Assembly: GCA_963841405.1 (NCBI GenBank)
Contig: CAWJCM010000001.1
Location: 124,001-188,000 of the forward strand
Reading direction: 5' to 3'
DNA from: DATBLE01 sp963841405
GTDB lineage: Bacteria > Actinomycetota > Thermoleophilia > Gaiellales > Gaiellaceae
DNA: 64,000 bases
A program made the translations under genes and the position numbers. Of the stretch, positions 1 through 7,187 are shown piece by piece. The notes beneath the pieces were generated by a model. That model searched no databases, had not been told where the DNA came from, and saw only the letters and a program-made list of their open reading frames with translations. Each line of letters starts with the position of its first letter. Within the stretch, counting starts at the first letter, position 1.

Positions 1-2
1 CG

Positions 3-248
3 TTCGACCCGTCGAAGTATTCGGACACGTACACGGAGAAGCTGCTCGACCTGATCAAGCGGAAGCAGAAGGGCGAGACGGTGCAGGTGGAGCAGCCCGA
101 GGCAGCCGAGGAGCAGGCGCCCGACCTGATGGATGCGCTGCGCGCCAGCATCGAGGCTCAGGGCGCCGCGAAGCGGCGAACGACACGGCCGTCGCCGCGC
201 CGCGGTTCGTCCCGCCGCGGCGGTACCCGAGCCCGCTCGCGTCGCTAG
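3..248 (+). CDS. ku: DNA end-binding protein Ku, C-terminal fragment
   Basis: This is the 3' end of a gene that begins before the window; 81 residues are visible. It opens with FDPSKYSDTYTEKLLDLIK and continues to a PDLMDALRASIEAQ segment. That is the usual end of the bacterial Ku core (a 'Y-T-E-x-L-x-x-L-I-x-x-K' helix followed by a 'DLMxALRASI' helix). A basic Arg/Ser/Gly-rich tail follows and may bind DNA. Ku homodimers ring double-strand ends and recruit LigD for non-homologous end joining; that role is known from the family, and no ligD is visible here. A hairpin terminator follows 8 nt after the stop. Confidence 0.85.
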   Translation, partial: FDPSKYSDTYTEKLLDLIKRKQKGETVQVEQPEAAEEQAPDLMDALRASIEAQGAAKRRTTRPSPRRGSSRRGGTRARSRR

Positions 249-255
249 GCGGAGA

Positions 256-279
256 GAAGCCGCCGGGCGCGGCGGCTTT
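256..279. terminator. Hairpin terminator between ku and tRNA-Ala
   Basis: The 8-bp inverted repeat AAGCCGCC / GGCGGCTT (257-264 and 271-278) encloses a 6-nt loop and is followed by T and C. It lies just after the ku stop on the plus strand. It also lies 3 nt past the tRNA-Ala 3' end on the minus strand, so it could end transcription from both sides. The T tract is short, so the call rests mainly on the stem and the position. Confidence 0.6.
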
Positions 280-282
280 CAA

Positions 283-355
283 TGGAGCCGGCGGGGCTCG
301 AACCCGCGGCCTCCAGAGTGCCACTCTGGCGCTCTCCCAGCTGAGCTACGGCCCC
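283..355 (-). tRNA. tRNA-Ala(GGC)
   Basis: A full cloverleaf folds on the minus strand: acceptor GGGGCCG / CGGCTCC, a D arm, an anticodon stem CCAGA/TCTGG around the loop GTGGCAC (anticodon GGC), and a T arm with TTCGAGC. The acceptor stem carries the G3:U70 wobble pair that is the main identity element of alanine tRNA. The discriminator is A and CCA is not encoded. It starts 28 nt downstream of the rsfS stop on the same strand with no terminator between, so it may be cotranscribed with the rplU-obg-nadD-rsfS operon. Confidence 0.95.
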
Positions 356-383
356 AGGAGGCCCAGTGTAGCGGGCGATCTCC

Positions 384-737
384 TTAGGCCGAAACGGCCT
401 CGACCGAAACCGACGGCACGTCCCCCCACAGGTCCTCGAGTGCGTAGTACTCCCGGGCCTCCGGGGTGAACACGTGCAGCACGACGTCGATGTAGTCGGC
501 GACGATCCACTTCGCCTCGCCCACGTCGGTGGTCGCAGGCAGCGTGTGCGACTCGGCCTTCAAGGCCTTGTGCACCTCGTCGTAGATCGCCCTCGTCTGC
601 CGCGGGCTCCGGCCCGTACAGATGACGAAGTAGTCCGTGTACGTGCAGACCGGCGTCATGTCCAGGATGACGACGTCCCTGGCCAGCTTCTCCTGGGCGA
701 GCCCGGCGATGCGACGTGCTTGCTCGAGTGGTGTCAG
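384..737 (-). CDS. rsfS: Ribosomal silencing factor RsfS (Iojap family)
   Basis: RsfS binds ribosomal protein L14 and blocks 30S-50S joining in starvation (family knowledge). The conserved core with CTYTDYFVICTGRS, the WIVADYIDVVLHVF strand and the YYALEDLWGD end is present. The first ATG (657-659) would remove the N-terminal helix (TPLEQARRIAGLAQEKLARD) that the family has. Reading further upstream in frame, the only candidate before a TGA at 738-740 is CTG at 735-737. A GGAGAG Shine-Dalgarno (743-748) lies 5 nt away. I therefore choose the CTG start, giving 117 residues. It lies 29 nt downstream of nadD, its usual partner. Confidence 0.9.
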   Translation of the reverse strand: MTPLEQARRIAGLAQEKLARDVVILDMTPVCTYTDYFVICTGRSPRQTRAIYDEVHKALKAESHTLPATTDVGEAKWIVADYIDVVLHVFTPEAREYYALEDLWGDVPSVSVEAVSA

Positions 738-766
738 TCAGTCTCTCCGGTCGTGACGACGCCAGT

Positions 767-1294
767 CTAGCCGCGGTACAGACCCATACCGGCGATCGCG
801 GCTGCGACCGCCGGCGGAACGAGGCCGTCGATCGGCTCCCGGCGGGCGATCCGTGCCCGGATGTCGCGCGAGGAGATGGGCACGGGCTCGATCTCGAAGA
901 AGAGCACCCGCCCGGTCGGCGACGACGGCAGCTCGAAGCCCGGCCGCGTCGCAACCCCGAGGCGCGCCAGCGCGAGCACGACCTCCGGCTCCTTCCAGCT
1001 CTGGAAGTCGAGATACTCGTCGGCACCGATCAGGAACACCGGATCATCCCACGGCCCGTCGCGCAGCATGTCCACGGTGCGCGCATGGTCGTCGAGCATG
1101 ACCTGGCGGCCCGGGAACGCCAGCCGCGCGAGCTCGAGCCTCGTCTCCGCCGGCGCGTAGACGCCCTTGTGCCCCGGGTCGGCGGCGACCACGATCACGA
1201 CCTTCTCCAGGCGGAGTTCGCGTTCCGCCGCGCCGGCGAGCGCGACGTGACCGTTGTGCGGCGGGTCGAACGCCCCGCCGAGCAGGCCGATCAC
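767..1294 (-). CDS. nadD: Nicotinate-nucleotide adenylyltransferase NadD
   Basis: NadD transfers AMP from ATP to nicotinate mononucleotide to form deamido-NAD in the cytosol, a step shared by de novo and salvage NAD synthesis. The nucleotidyltransferase signature GGAFDPPHNGH is at residues 6-16 and the ATP-binding SSRDIR motif at 141-146. At 175 residues it is slightly short for the family. Its start overlaps the end of obg by 4 nt, so translation is probably coupled. The obg-nadD-rsfS order is common in actinobacteria. Confidence 0.95.
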   Translation of the reverse strand: MIGLLGGAFDPPHNGHVALAGAAERELRLEKVVIVVAADPGHKGVYAPAETRLELARLAFPGRQVMLDDHARTVDMLRDGPWDDPVFLIGADEYLDFQSWKEPEVVLALARLGVATRPGFELPSSPTGRVLFFEIEPVPISSRDIRARIARREPIDGLVPPAVAAAIAGMGLYRG

Positions 1295-2475
1295 TCGATC
1301 ACCAGCGTCTGGTCGCCGACCTCGACCTCGCTCCCCTTGCGCGCGCCGGCGGCTTGCAACGCGGCCTCCAGTTCCTCGGACGGCGGCGGGCGGCCCTGGA
1401 CGCGAAAGCCCCGGTCGGTGCGCAGGATCCGAAAGGACGGCGCCCGCGGTTGGGGCCGGTAGACGAGGAAGTCGGCGAGCGCCTCCGGGTCGGTCTCGAG
1501 AGGAGGCTCCGGTGGGCAGAGCTGGAACAGCTTGCGCCGGAAGTCGTCGATGCCGGCGCCGGTCGCGGCGGAGATCGCGAAAGCGGAGGCGATGCGGTCG
1601 TCCTGGACGCCGAGCTCGGGCGGATGCGGAAGCAGGTCGACCTTGTTCAGGACGACCACCTGCGGTCGCTCGTCGAGCCCGGCGCCGTACTCGGCCAGCT
1701 CGTGGTCGATCTGGCGGAACTGCCCGGCCGGATCGCCGGCTGCCGCGTCGATCACGTGCACGAGCAGCCTGGCTCGCTCGAGGTGGGCCAGGAACTCGTG
1801 GCCGAGCCCGACGCCACGGCTCGCGCCCTCGATCAGGCCCGGGACGTCGGCGACTGTCAGCTGCCGGCCGTCCGGCGATTCGACGGTGCCCAGGACGGGC
1901 TGGAGCGTCGTGAACGGGTATTCGGCGACCTTCGGCTTCGCGTTCGAGATCCGGCGCAGGAGCGACGACTTGCCGGCGTTCGGCAGGCCGACGAGCGCGG
2001 CGTCGGCGACGAGCTTCAGCCGCAGCTCGAGCTCGGCCGTCTCGCCCGGAAGACCGGTCTCGGCGAACCGCGGCGTCTGGTGGGTCGGAGTGGCGAAGGC
2101 CCGGTTGCCCCTGCCCCCCGCACCGCCCCGGGCGACGACGACCCGTGCCCCCGGCGCCACCAGGTCGGCGACCAGCTGTCCGTCCTGGAGGATCTGCGTG
2201 CCGACGGGCAGGTGGAGCTCGACGTCTGCTCCGTCGGCGCCGTGCTTCCCGCTCCCGCGCCCGGGCGCGCCGCGGGCGGCCCCAAAGACGCGCTTCGACC
2301 GGAGCGAGGACAGGTCGCGCAGCTCGGCGTCGGCGACCAGCACAACGTCACCGCCGCGGCCGCCGTCGCCGCCGTCGGGCCCGCCTTTCGGGACGAACTT
2401 CTCCCGGCGGAAGCTGAGCCCGCCGTCGCCGCCGCGGCCTGCCTGCACCTCGATTCGAGCCCGGTCGTGGAACAT
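1291..2475 (-). CDS. obg: Ribosome-assembly GTPase Obg
   Basis: Obg/CgtA is an essential GTPase that binds the 50S subunit and links ribosome maturation to growth control. The glycine-rich Obg fold occupies residues 1-158. The G domain follows with G1 GLPNAGKSS (163-171), G3 DVPGL (210-214), G4 NKVD (277-280) and G5 SAATG (302-306). A C-terminal OCT domain (about 325-394) ends in GDQTLVIE. The 394-residue length is typical of actinobacterial Obg with OCT. It overlaps nadD by 4 nt and lies 9 nt after the small nucleotidyltransferase ORF. Confidence 0.97.
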   Translation of the reverse strand: MFHDRARIEVQAGRGGDGGLSFRREKFVPKGGPDGGDGGRGGDVVLVADAELRDLSSLRSKRVFGAARGAPGRGSGKHGADGADVELHLPVGTQILQDGQLVADLVAPGARVVVARGGAGGRGNRAFATPTHQTPRFAETGLPGETAELELRLKLVADAALVGLPNAGKSSLLRRISNAKPKVAEYPFTTLQPVLGTVESPDGRQLTVADVPGLIEGASRGVGLGHEFLAHLERARLLVHVIDAAAGDPAGQFRQIDHELAEYGAGLDERPQVVVLNKVDLLPHPPELGVQDDRIASAFAISAATGAGIDDFRRKLFQLCPPEPPLETDPEALADFLVYRPQPRAPSFRILRTDRGFRVQGRPPPSEELEAALQAAGARKGSEVEVGDQTLVIE

Positions 2476-2484
2476 CGCCCGCGG

Positions 2485-2883
2485 CTAGACGAGGGGGAAG
2501 GTGACACCGTCGAGGAGACCCGATCGATCGAGGAGCACCTCGTAGGGGCCGCCGTGCATCTTCAGGAAGTTGGTCGTGTGACCGTACGCGACCTCGCCGA
2601 TGACGCCGTCCTCCAGCTCGAAATGGACCAGGTCGAAGCCGAGCCCTTCGAAATCGGGAACGTCATCGACCAGCCTGGGCACCCCCATCGCCCCGACGAA
2701 GTCGAGACGCTTCGCCCAGAGCGCTCCGTAGTCGTTCTCCCGGGCAATCACGTAGAGGTCGGAGTCCTCGCGGGCGGTGCCGGCCGCGAACGAACCGCCC
2801 AGAAAGGCTGCCTGGACCAGTGGGTCGTCGGCGCAGAAGGCTCCGAAGCGCTCGATCGCGGACCGGCACGCGGCGATTCCCAC
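2485..2883 (-). CDS. Truncated MNT-type nucleotidyltransferase, probably inactive
   Basis: A 132-residue protein with the nucleotidyltransferase-fold motif GGSFAAGTAREDSDLYVI near residues 29-46. Family members usually read G-S-x(8-9)-SDLDLYV with two metal-binding aspartates. Here the sequence runs SDLYV, so a dipeptide carrying the second aspartate appears to be missing. The helical C-terminal half of aminoglycoside adenylyltransferase-like proteins is also absent. It sits between rpmA and obg, which are normally adjacent, so it looks like a later insertion into the operon. No substrate can be assigned; it may be decaying or a binding-only protein. Confidence 0.7.
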   Translation of the reverse strand: MGIAACRSAIERFGAFCADDPLVQAAFLGGSFAAGTAREDSDLYVIARENDYGALWAKRLDFVGAMGVPRLVDDVPDFEGLGFDLVHFELEDGVIGEVAYGHTTNFLKMHGGPYEVLLDRSGLLDGVTFPLV

Positions 2884-2913
2884 CCGTGGATGGTATGCCG
2901 CCTGACGTGCGGC

Positions 2914-3165
2914 CTAGTCGCCGACGACCGAGATGGTGCGGCGTTCGCCGCTCGTCCGGAACTCGATCGTGCCGTCCTGCGTGGCGAAGATCGTGTCGTC
3001 GCGACCGATGCCCGTACCGGGCCCGGGCCGGAAGCGCGTGCCGCGCTGGCGGACGATGATCATCCCGGCCCTCACGTCCTGGCCGGCGAACATCTTCACG
3101 CCGAGCATCTTCGGATTGGAGTCGCGGCCGTTCCGCGACGAGCCGAGCCCTTTCTTGTGTGCCAT
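2914..3165 (-). CDS. rpmA: 50S ribosomal protein L27
   Basis: L27 sits at the peptidyl-transferase centre with its N-terminal tail near the tRNA ends. The protein is 83 residues, starts MAHKKGLGSSRNGRDS and contains GVKMFAGQDVRAGMIIVRQRG followed by GTRFRPGPGTGIGRDDT-type sequence, all highly characteristic. There is no Firmicutes-like N-terminal cleaved extension. It begins 3 nt after the rplU stop, the standard rplU-rpmA arrangement. Confidence 0.98.
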   Translation of the reverse strand: MAHKKGLGSSRNGRDSNPKMLGVKMFAGQDVRAGMIIVRQRGTRFRPGPGTGIGRDDTIFATQDGTIEFRTSGERRTISVVGD

Positions 3166-3168
3166 GTC

Positions 3169-3588
3169 CTACTCCGCCTTCTTGGTCTTCGGCTTGGCGG
3201 CACTCGCTACCTTCGGCTTTGCGGCCGCCCTCGGCTTGGGCTTGTCGGCGGCCGACTCGGACTTCGCCGTCGAGCTCCGCGTCGCCTTCGTGCCGATCGT
3301 CTGGATCTCGACCCGCGACAGGCGGGCGCGGAAGCCGTTCCGCCGCCGGTAGCCCGTCCGCCGGCGATGCTTCCCGATCACGATCTTGTCGCCGAGCTCG
3401 TGGCCGACGATCTTGGCCGTGACCTGGACGCCCTTCGGTGACAGCTCCGCCTTGCCGTCTCCGCCGACGAGCAGCACCTCCGGATGGAAGGTCTTGCTCA
3501 CGTCCAAGGCGAGCCGGTCCACGACGAGCTGCTCGCCCTCCCGGACGCGGTACTGCTTGCCACCCATCCGCACAATTGCGTAAGTCAC
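3169..3588 (-). CDS. rplU: 50S ribosomal protein L21
   Basis: L21 binds 23S rRNA. The protein starts with a GTG codon and reads TYAIVRMGGKQYRVREGEQL, the standard L21 opening, with GHRRRTGYRRRNGFR-like basic segments in the middle. The core is about 103 residues. An additional Lys/Ala/Pro-rich tail (about residues 104-139, several KPK repeats) brings it to 139. It is the first gene of the rplU-rpmA-obg operon and is preceded by an unusual leader (separate entry). Confidence 0.97.
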   Translation of the reverse strand: MTYAIVRMGGKQYRVREGEQLVVDRLALDVSKTFHPEVLLVGGDGKAELSPKGVQVTAKIVGHELGDKIVIGKHRRRTGYRRRNGFRARLSRVEIQTIGTKATRSSTAKSESAADKPKPRAAAKPKVASAAKPKTKKAE

Positions 3589-3696
3589 TGTGCTACCCGG
3601 TTCAAAGTCAGCGGTTCAAAGTCGGCTCAGCGGTTCAAAGTCGGCATTGCGTACGTCATAAGAATCGGCGCGAGGTCGCGCCGGACGTGCATTGTA
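3589..3696 (-). promoter_or_regulatory. Promoter and structured leader of the rplU operon
   Basis: On the minus strand a TACAAT hexamer (3691-3696) is a good -10 box, though no clear -35 is visible. Downstream come a perfect 18-nt palindrome CGGCGCGA-GG-TCGCGCCG (3666-3683), a short ATG ORF of 10 codons (3627-3659; MTYAMPTLNR) whose first codons copy the rplU start, and three direct copies of GACTTTGAACC (in 3599-3645). The arrangement suggests a duplicated 5' end and possibly post-transcriptional control of L21 synthesis. That function is inference. Confidence 0.5.
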
Positions 3697-3699
3697 GCT

Positions 3700-3985
3700 C
3701 GAAGCGTGCTCGCTCCGCTCTTCGACGCTGCCCTCTTCTCGGCGGACGAGGGGATGATGAAGCCCGATCGGAGGCTCCGTGAGCGGATGGCGGAGGATCT
3801 GGGTGCCGATCCGGCGGAGTGCGTCTTCGTCGGCGACGGCGCCTACCGCGAGTTGCAGGTGCGCAGGCGGTCGGCATGACCGCCGTTCTGATCCGCGTCC
3901 CGCACGACGAGTGGGAGCACGAGGGAACGATCGGCTGGGAGGGCCGCGCGTCGCGGCGCTCTCGAAGATCCTAGACCTGGTCTGA
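3700..3985 (+). pseudogene. HAD-superfamily hydrolase remnant (3' half, frameshifted)
   Basis: Three overlapping frames together spell the end of a HAD phosphatase. The first gives LFSADEGMMKPDRRL and AECVFVGDGAYREL, covering motif III (KPD) and motif IV (VGDG). A second frame continues with AVGMTAVLIRVPHDEWEHEG. A third ends WEGP-like: GGPRVAALSKILDLV and stop at 3983-3985. At least two frameshifts separate the pieces, and the N-terminal nucleophile motif DxD is absent, so the gene is dead. The remnant converges on rne and its 5' part now carries the rplU promoter. Confidence 0.75.
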
Positions 3986-6697
3986 GCCGGCCTCGGCCGC
4001 GACCGTCTCGCCCGCCGTGGTCGTCACCTGGCCGGACGCCGCCGCGGCGGGCTTGCGGCGCCGCCGTCCGCCGCGCGATCCGCGACGCGTCTTCTTCTTC
4101 GCGGCAGCGGGCTCGTCGGCGTTGGCCGCGCGCGCCTCGCCGGCGTCGGGGCTCGGCACGTGGATGGTCGGGACCGGCAGCTCCGTCGGCGTCTCCGGCT
4201 GGCCGTTGGACTCGGCGGCGACCGGCGGCTTCTTCCGTGCCCGTCCGCCGCGGGACCCGCGGCGGGCCTGCTTCTTGCCCGCCGCAGCGGGCTCGGCCGC
4301 CGGCTGCGGCGCGCCGATCGGCCCGGCGGTCTCTTCGGCGGTCTGTGCCGTGTCCACCTGGGGCGCAGGCTTCTTCTTGCGGCCACGACCCCCGCGTGAC
4401 CCGCGACGCGTCTTCTTCTTGGGCCGGGCCTCGGCGGCGACGCCGGCGGCGTCCAGCTCGGCGGATTCGGGTTCCTCGGCGGCTTCGGGTTCCTCGGCGG
4501 CTTCGGGTTCCTCGGCGGCGATCTCGACCTCGACAGACACGGCTTCCGGCTTCTTCGCGCGCGATGCGCGGGTCGGCTTCTCCGCCTGCGCCTCCGCCGT
4601 GATCGGAGTGGCCGCAGACGCCTCCGCCTCGACACCGGCGAGGGTCGCGTACGCGACTCCGTCGATCACGCGCTCGACGTGGGCCGTGACCTTCTTGCCT
4701 ACGAGTCTGCCCGCGCCGCCGACGGCGACGGAGATCCCGTCGAGCTTCCCGACCGCCGAGCCGGCGTCGTGACGGCCCACCTCGACGAGCTTGACCTCGA
4801 CCGTCTGCCCTTCGGCGACCGGCGGATCGAGCGGCGCCAGCTTCTCGACCGCGCCCTCCTCGAGCACCGCGAAATGCTCGTGTGGAACGCCGCTCTTTCC
4901 GACCAGGAAGAGGCGGCGCCTCGTCGACGCCTCGATCTCGGTGAGGCGCGCCGCGCCGGGCCCGATCAGCAGGTCTGCGACGTGCGCGTTCAGCTCCACC
5001 TTGAACGCCCTTGTGCGCGGCTTCGACGCGACCAGCGCACGAAGCCTGCGCTCCGCCTCGACCACGGCGGTCGCCTCGGAGACGACCACCCCCTCGCCGG
5101 CGCACGTCGGGCACTTGCGGGTGAGGATCTCGCGCGGCCCGTCCGTGACGTTCTGGCGGGTCATCTCCACCAGTCCGAGCGGCGAGATCTCGACGACGTA
5201 CGTCTTGGTGCGGTCGCGGGCGAGCTCCTGCTGGAGCGCCTGCTCGACGGCCTCGCGGTTCTTGGGGTTGGCCATGTCGATGAAGTCGATGACGATGATC
5301 CCGCCGATATCGCGCAGACGCAGCTGGCGGACGACCTCCTTCACCGCTTCGAGGTTGTTCTTCGTGACCGTGTCCTCGAGCCGGGCGCCGGACGACTTCG
5401 AGCGCGAGCCGACGAACCGGCCGGTGTTGACGTCGATCACGGTGAACGCCTCGGCGTAATCGAAGATCAGGTAGCCGCCGGAGGGCAGGTCCACGCGCCT
5501 CGAGAGCGTCGAGCGGATCTCCGCCTCGACGCCGAACGACTCGAACAGCGGCTCCTTGTCCCGATAGCGCGAGACCCGGTCGGCCATGTGCGGCGAGGTC
5601 TTCTTCAGGTAGCCCTGGATGCGCTTGAGCGTCCGGTCGTCGTCGACCAGCGCCCGCTCGAAGTCACCGGTGAACAGGTCGCGGGTGACGCGCAGCGGCA
5701 GTTCCGCCTCCTCGAACACGAGGGTCGGCGCCTTCGACTCGTTCGCGCGCGCCTGGATCTGCTTCCAGAGCTTCATCAGAAACTCGAGGTCGAGCCGCAC
5801 GTCGTCCGCCGAGGCGCCCTCGGCAGCCGTGCGGACGATCACGCCGCCCTGCTTGGGGGCGATCTCCTTGACGATGTCGCGCAGGCGGTTGCGCTCGTCC
5901 TCCTCGAGCCTGCGGGAGACACCGAGCCCCTCCCCGTGCGGGACGAAGACGACGAAGCGGCCGGGGAGCGAGATCTCGGTCGTCAGCCGCGCCCCCTTCG
6001 TCTTCATCGGATCCTTGACCGCCTGGACGAGCACCTGCTCGCCGCGACTGATCAGATCGGTGATGCGGCGGCCGCGCGGCCGTCGGCCTTCGAGCTCGGG
6101 GCCGACGATCTCGTCGACGAACAGGAAGCCGTTCTTCTCGAGGCCGATCTCGACGAACGCCGCCTCCATTCCCGGCAGGACGTTGTCGACGACGCCCTTG
6201 TAGATATTGCCGGCGATCGACCGGCGTTCCGGTCGCTCGAGATAGACCTCGGCGACGCGCCCGTCCTCGAGCACGGCGACCCGCTTCTCGGTGACGTCGA
6301 CCGAGACGAGCAGCTCGCGCTTCGCAGCCGGGAGCGGCGCTCGGCGCGACACCTGGCGGCGGCGGTTGGGCGAGGTTCGGCGCCGGTCGGAGGCGGGCTT
6401 GGCGTCGCGCGGACCCTTCACTGCCTTCGGCGAAGCCTCCTCCTCCCCCGCGGATGCGTCCGCGGTCGAGGCGGCAGCCGTGGGCTTGCGGCGATTCCTG
6501 CCGCCGCGGCTCCCGCGGCGGCGCTTGGACTTGGCGGCCTGATCGCCCGACTCGGGCCCGGCCGTGACGGTTGAATCGCTAGGTGCGGGTGCTTCCTTCT
6601 CGCCGAGCGGCAGCTCCTCGGGCGCCAACTCGGTGAACGGCGTCGCAATCGTCGCCGCAGACTGACGCTGCTTTCTGCGAAACCAGGGCAGGGGCAA
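3971..6697 (-). CDS. rne: Ribonuclease E/G with RGSRGGR repeats
   Basis: This endoribonuclease cleaves single-stranded AU-rich sites in rRNA precursors and mRNA. The catalytic core contains an S1 RNA-binding segment (about residues 150-250), the metal-binding DVNTGRFVGS and IVIDFIDM motifs, and the Zn-link CPTCAGEG. Both ends are low-complexity: a basic RRRGSRGGRNRRK block near residue 60 and three more RRGSRGGR-x-RKK blocks in the C-terminal 250 residues, separated by acidic EEPEAAEEPEAA runs. The start is TTG with AAGGAG 7 nt upstream. The 908-residue length matches actinobacterial RNase E. Confidence 0.95.
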   Translation of the reverse strand: MPLPWFRRKQRQSAATIATPFTELAPEELPLGEKEAPAPSDSTVTAGPESGDQAAKSKRRRGSRGGRNRRKPTAAASTADASAGEEEASPKAVKGPRDAKPASDRRRTSPNRRRQVSRRAPLPAAKRELLVSVDVTEKRVAVLEDGRVAEVYLERPERRSIAGNIYKGVVDNVLPGMEAAFVEIGLEKNGFLFVDEIVGPELEGRRPRGRRITDLISRGEQVLVQAVKDPMKTKGARLTTEISLPGRFVVFVPHGEGLGVSRRLEEDERNRLRDIVKEIAPKQGGVIVRTAAEGASADDVRLDLEFLMKLWKQIQARANESKAPTLVFEEAELPLRVTRDLFTGDFERALVDDDRTLKRIQGYLKKTSPHMADRVSRYRDKEPLFESFGVEAEIRSTLSRRVDLPSGGYLIFDYAEAFTVIDVNTGRFVGSRSKSSGARLEDTVTKNNLEAVKEVVRQLRLRDIGGIIVIDFIDMANPKNREAVEQALQQELARDRTKTYVVEISPLGLVEMTRQNVTDGPREILTRKCPTCAGEGVVVSEATAVVEAERRLRALVASKPRTRAFKVELNAHVADLLIGPGAARLTEIEASTRRRLFLVGKSGVPHEHFAVLEEGAVEKLAPLDPPVAEGQTVEVKLVEVGRHDAGSAVGKLDGISVAVGGAGRLVGKKVTAHVERVIDGVAYATLAGVEAEASAATPITAEAQAEKPTRASRAKKPEAVSVEVEIAAEEPEAAEEPEAAEEPESAELDAAGVAAEARPKKKTRRGSRGGRGRKKKPAPQVDTAQTAEETAGPIGAPQPAAEPAAAGKKQARRGSRGGRARKKPPVAAESNGQPETPTELPVPTIHVPSPDAGEARAANADEPAAAKKKTRRGSRGGRRRRKPAAAASGQVTTTAGETVAAEAGSDQV

Positions 6698-6848
6698 ATG
6701 AAATCTCCTTCTCGTGCGCGCGCAACGGCGACCACCCGCTGGAGCGGGCGTCGGTGCGCAGCTGGTTGATGTCGTAAGAACTCGGCATTGTTGCCTCGCT
6801 CGTCAGGGTATCAGGCGCTCCGGGCATGCCCACGAGCGGCTGTTCGAC

Positions 6849-7043
6849 CTACGCCGCGGCGGGCCGGAGCTTGGCTCGACGCGTGCGGATGGCGCGCAGC
6901 CGCTGGTTCAGGCGAGCCCACGCCCACGGCTCGATCTCGCGGTAGCGCGTCTCCGACTGGTTGCGCGTGGCCTCGAGGTACTCGAACCAGGCGTCGGCCT
7001 CCTCGATCATGAGCAGCTCTTCCGCCTCGCGTTTGCTCGGCAC
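6849..7043 (-). CDS. Small hypothetical protein, 64 aa
   Basis: A short, highly charged, helical protein (KREAEELLMIEEADAWFEYL near the N-terminus; basic C-terminus ending KLRPAAA). It starts at GTG with a strong GGGGAGG ribosome-binding site just upstream. I do not recognise a family. Trp and Glu content and regular heptad-like spacing suggest an alpha-helical bundle or a partner-binding peptide. It lies alone upstream of rne on the same strand. Confidence 0.65.
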   Translation of the reverse strand: MPSKREAEELLMIEEADAWFEYLEATRNQSETRYREIEPWAWARLNQRLRAIRTRRAKLRPAAA

Positions 7044-7187
7044 CTCGCACCTCCCCGGAGTTCTTCGCTGACGGCCGCGATGCTAGGACCCGCGTCGGAC
7101 GGAGGGGAGCGCCGAACCGGCGGCTGACGTGACCGGAGCAACGGCGAGCACGCCGGAGCGTTGCGATCGCCCGCACGGTGGCCCTGC

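Noticed and set aside
1354..3441. Long plus-strand ORF (695 codons) opposite obg, rpmA and rplU
   Set aside because: It lies antisense to four well-supported genes and is rich in Arg/Val/Asp repeats typical of the complement of high-GC coding DNA; no family motif is visible.
3876..3985. The stop codons in the HAD remnant as further selenocysteine codons
   Set aside because: The pieces lie in three different frames, so read-through of a TGA cannot join them, and HAD proteins have no Cys at those positions.
4679..6574. Long plus-strand ORF (631 codons) opposite rne
   Set aside because: It is the antisense shadow of the conserved RNase E core; the minus-strand frame carries catalytic motifs and this one does not.
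7044..7187. Gap upstream of the 64-residue protein
   Set aside because: Only the ribosome-binding site of the small gene is recognisable; I see no ORF or strong hairpin in the remainder.
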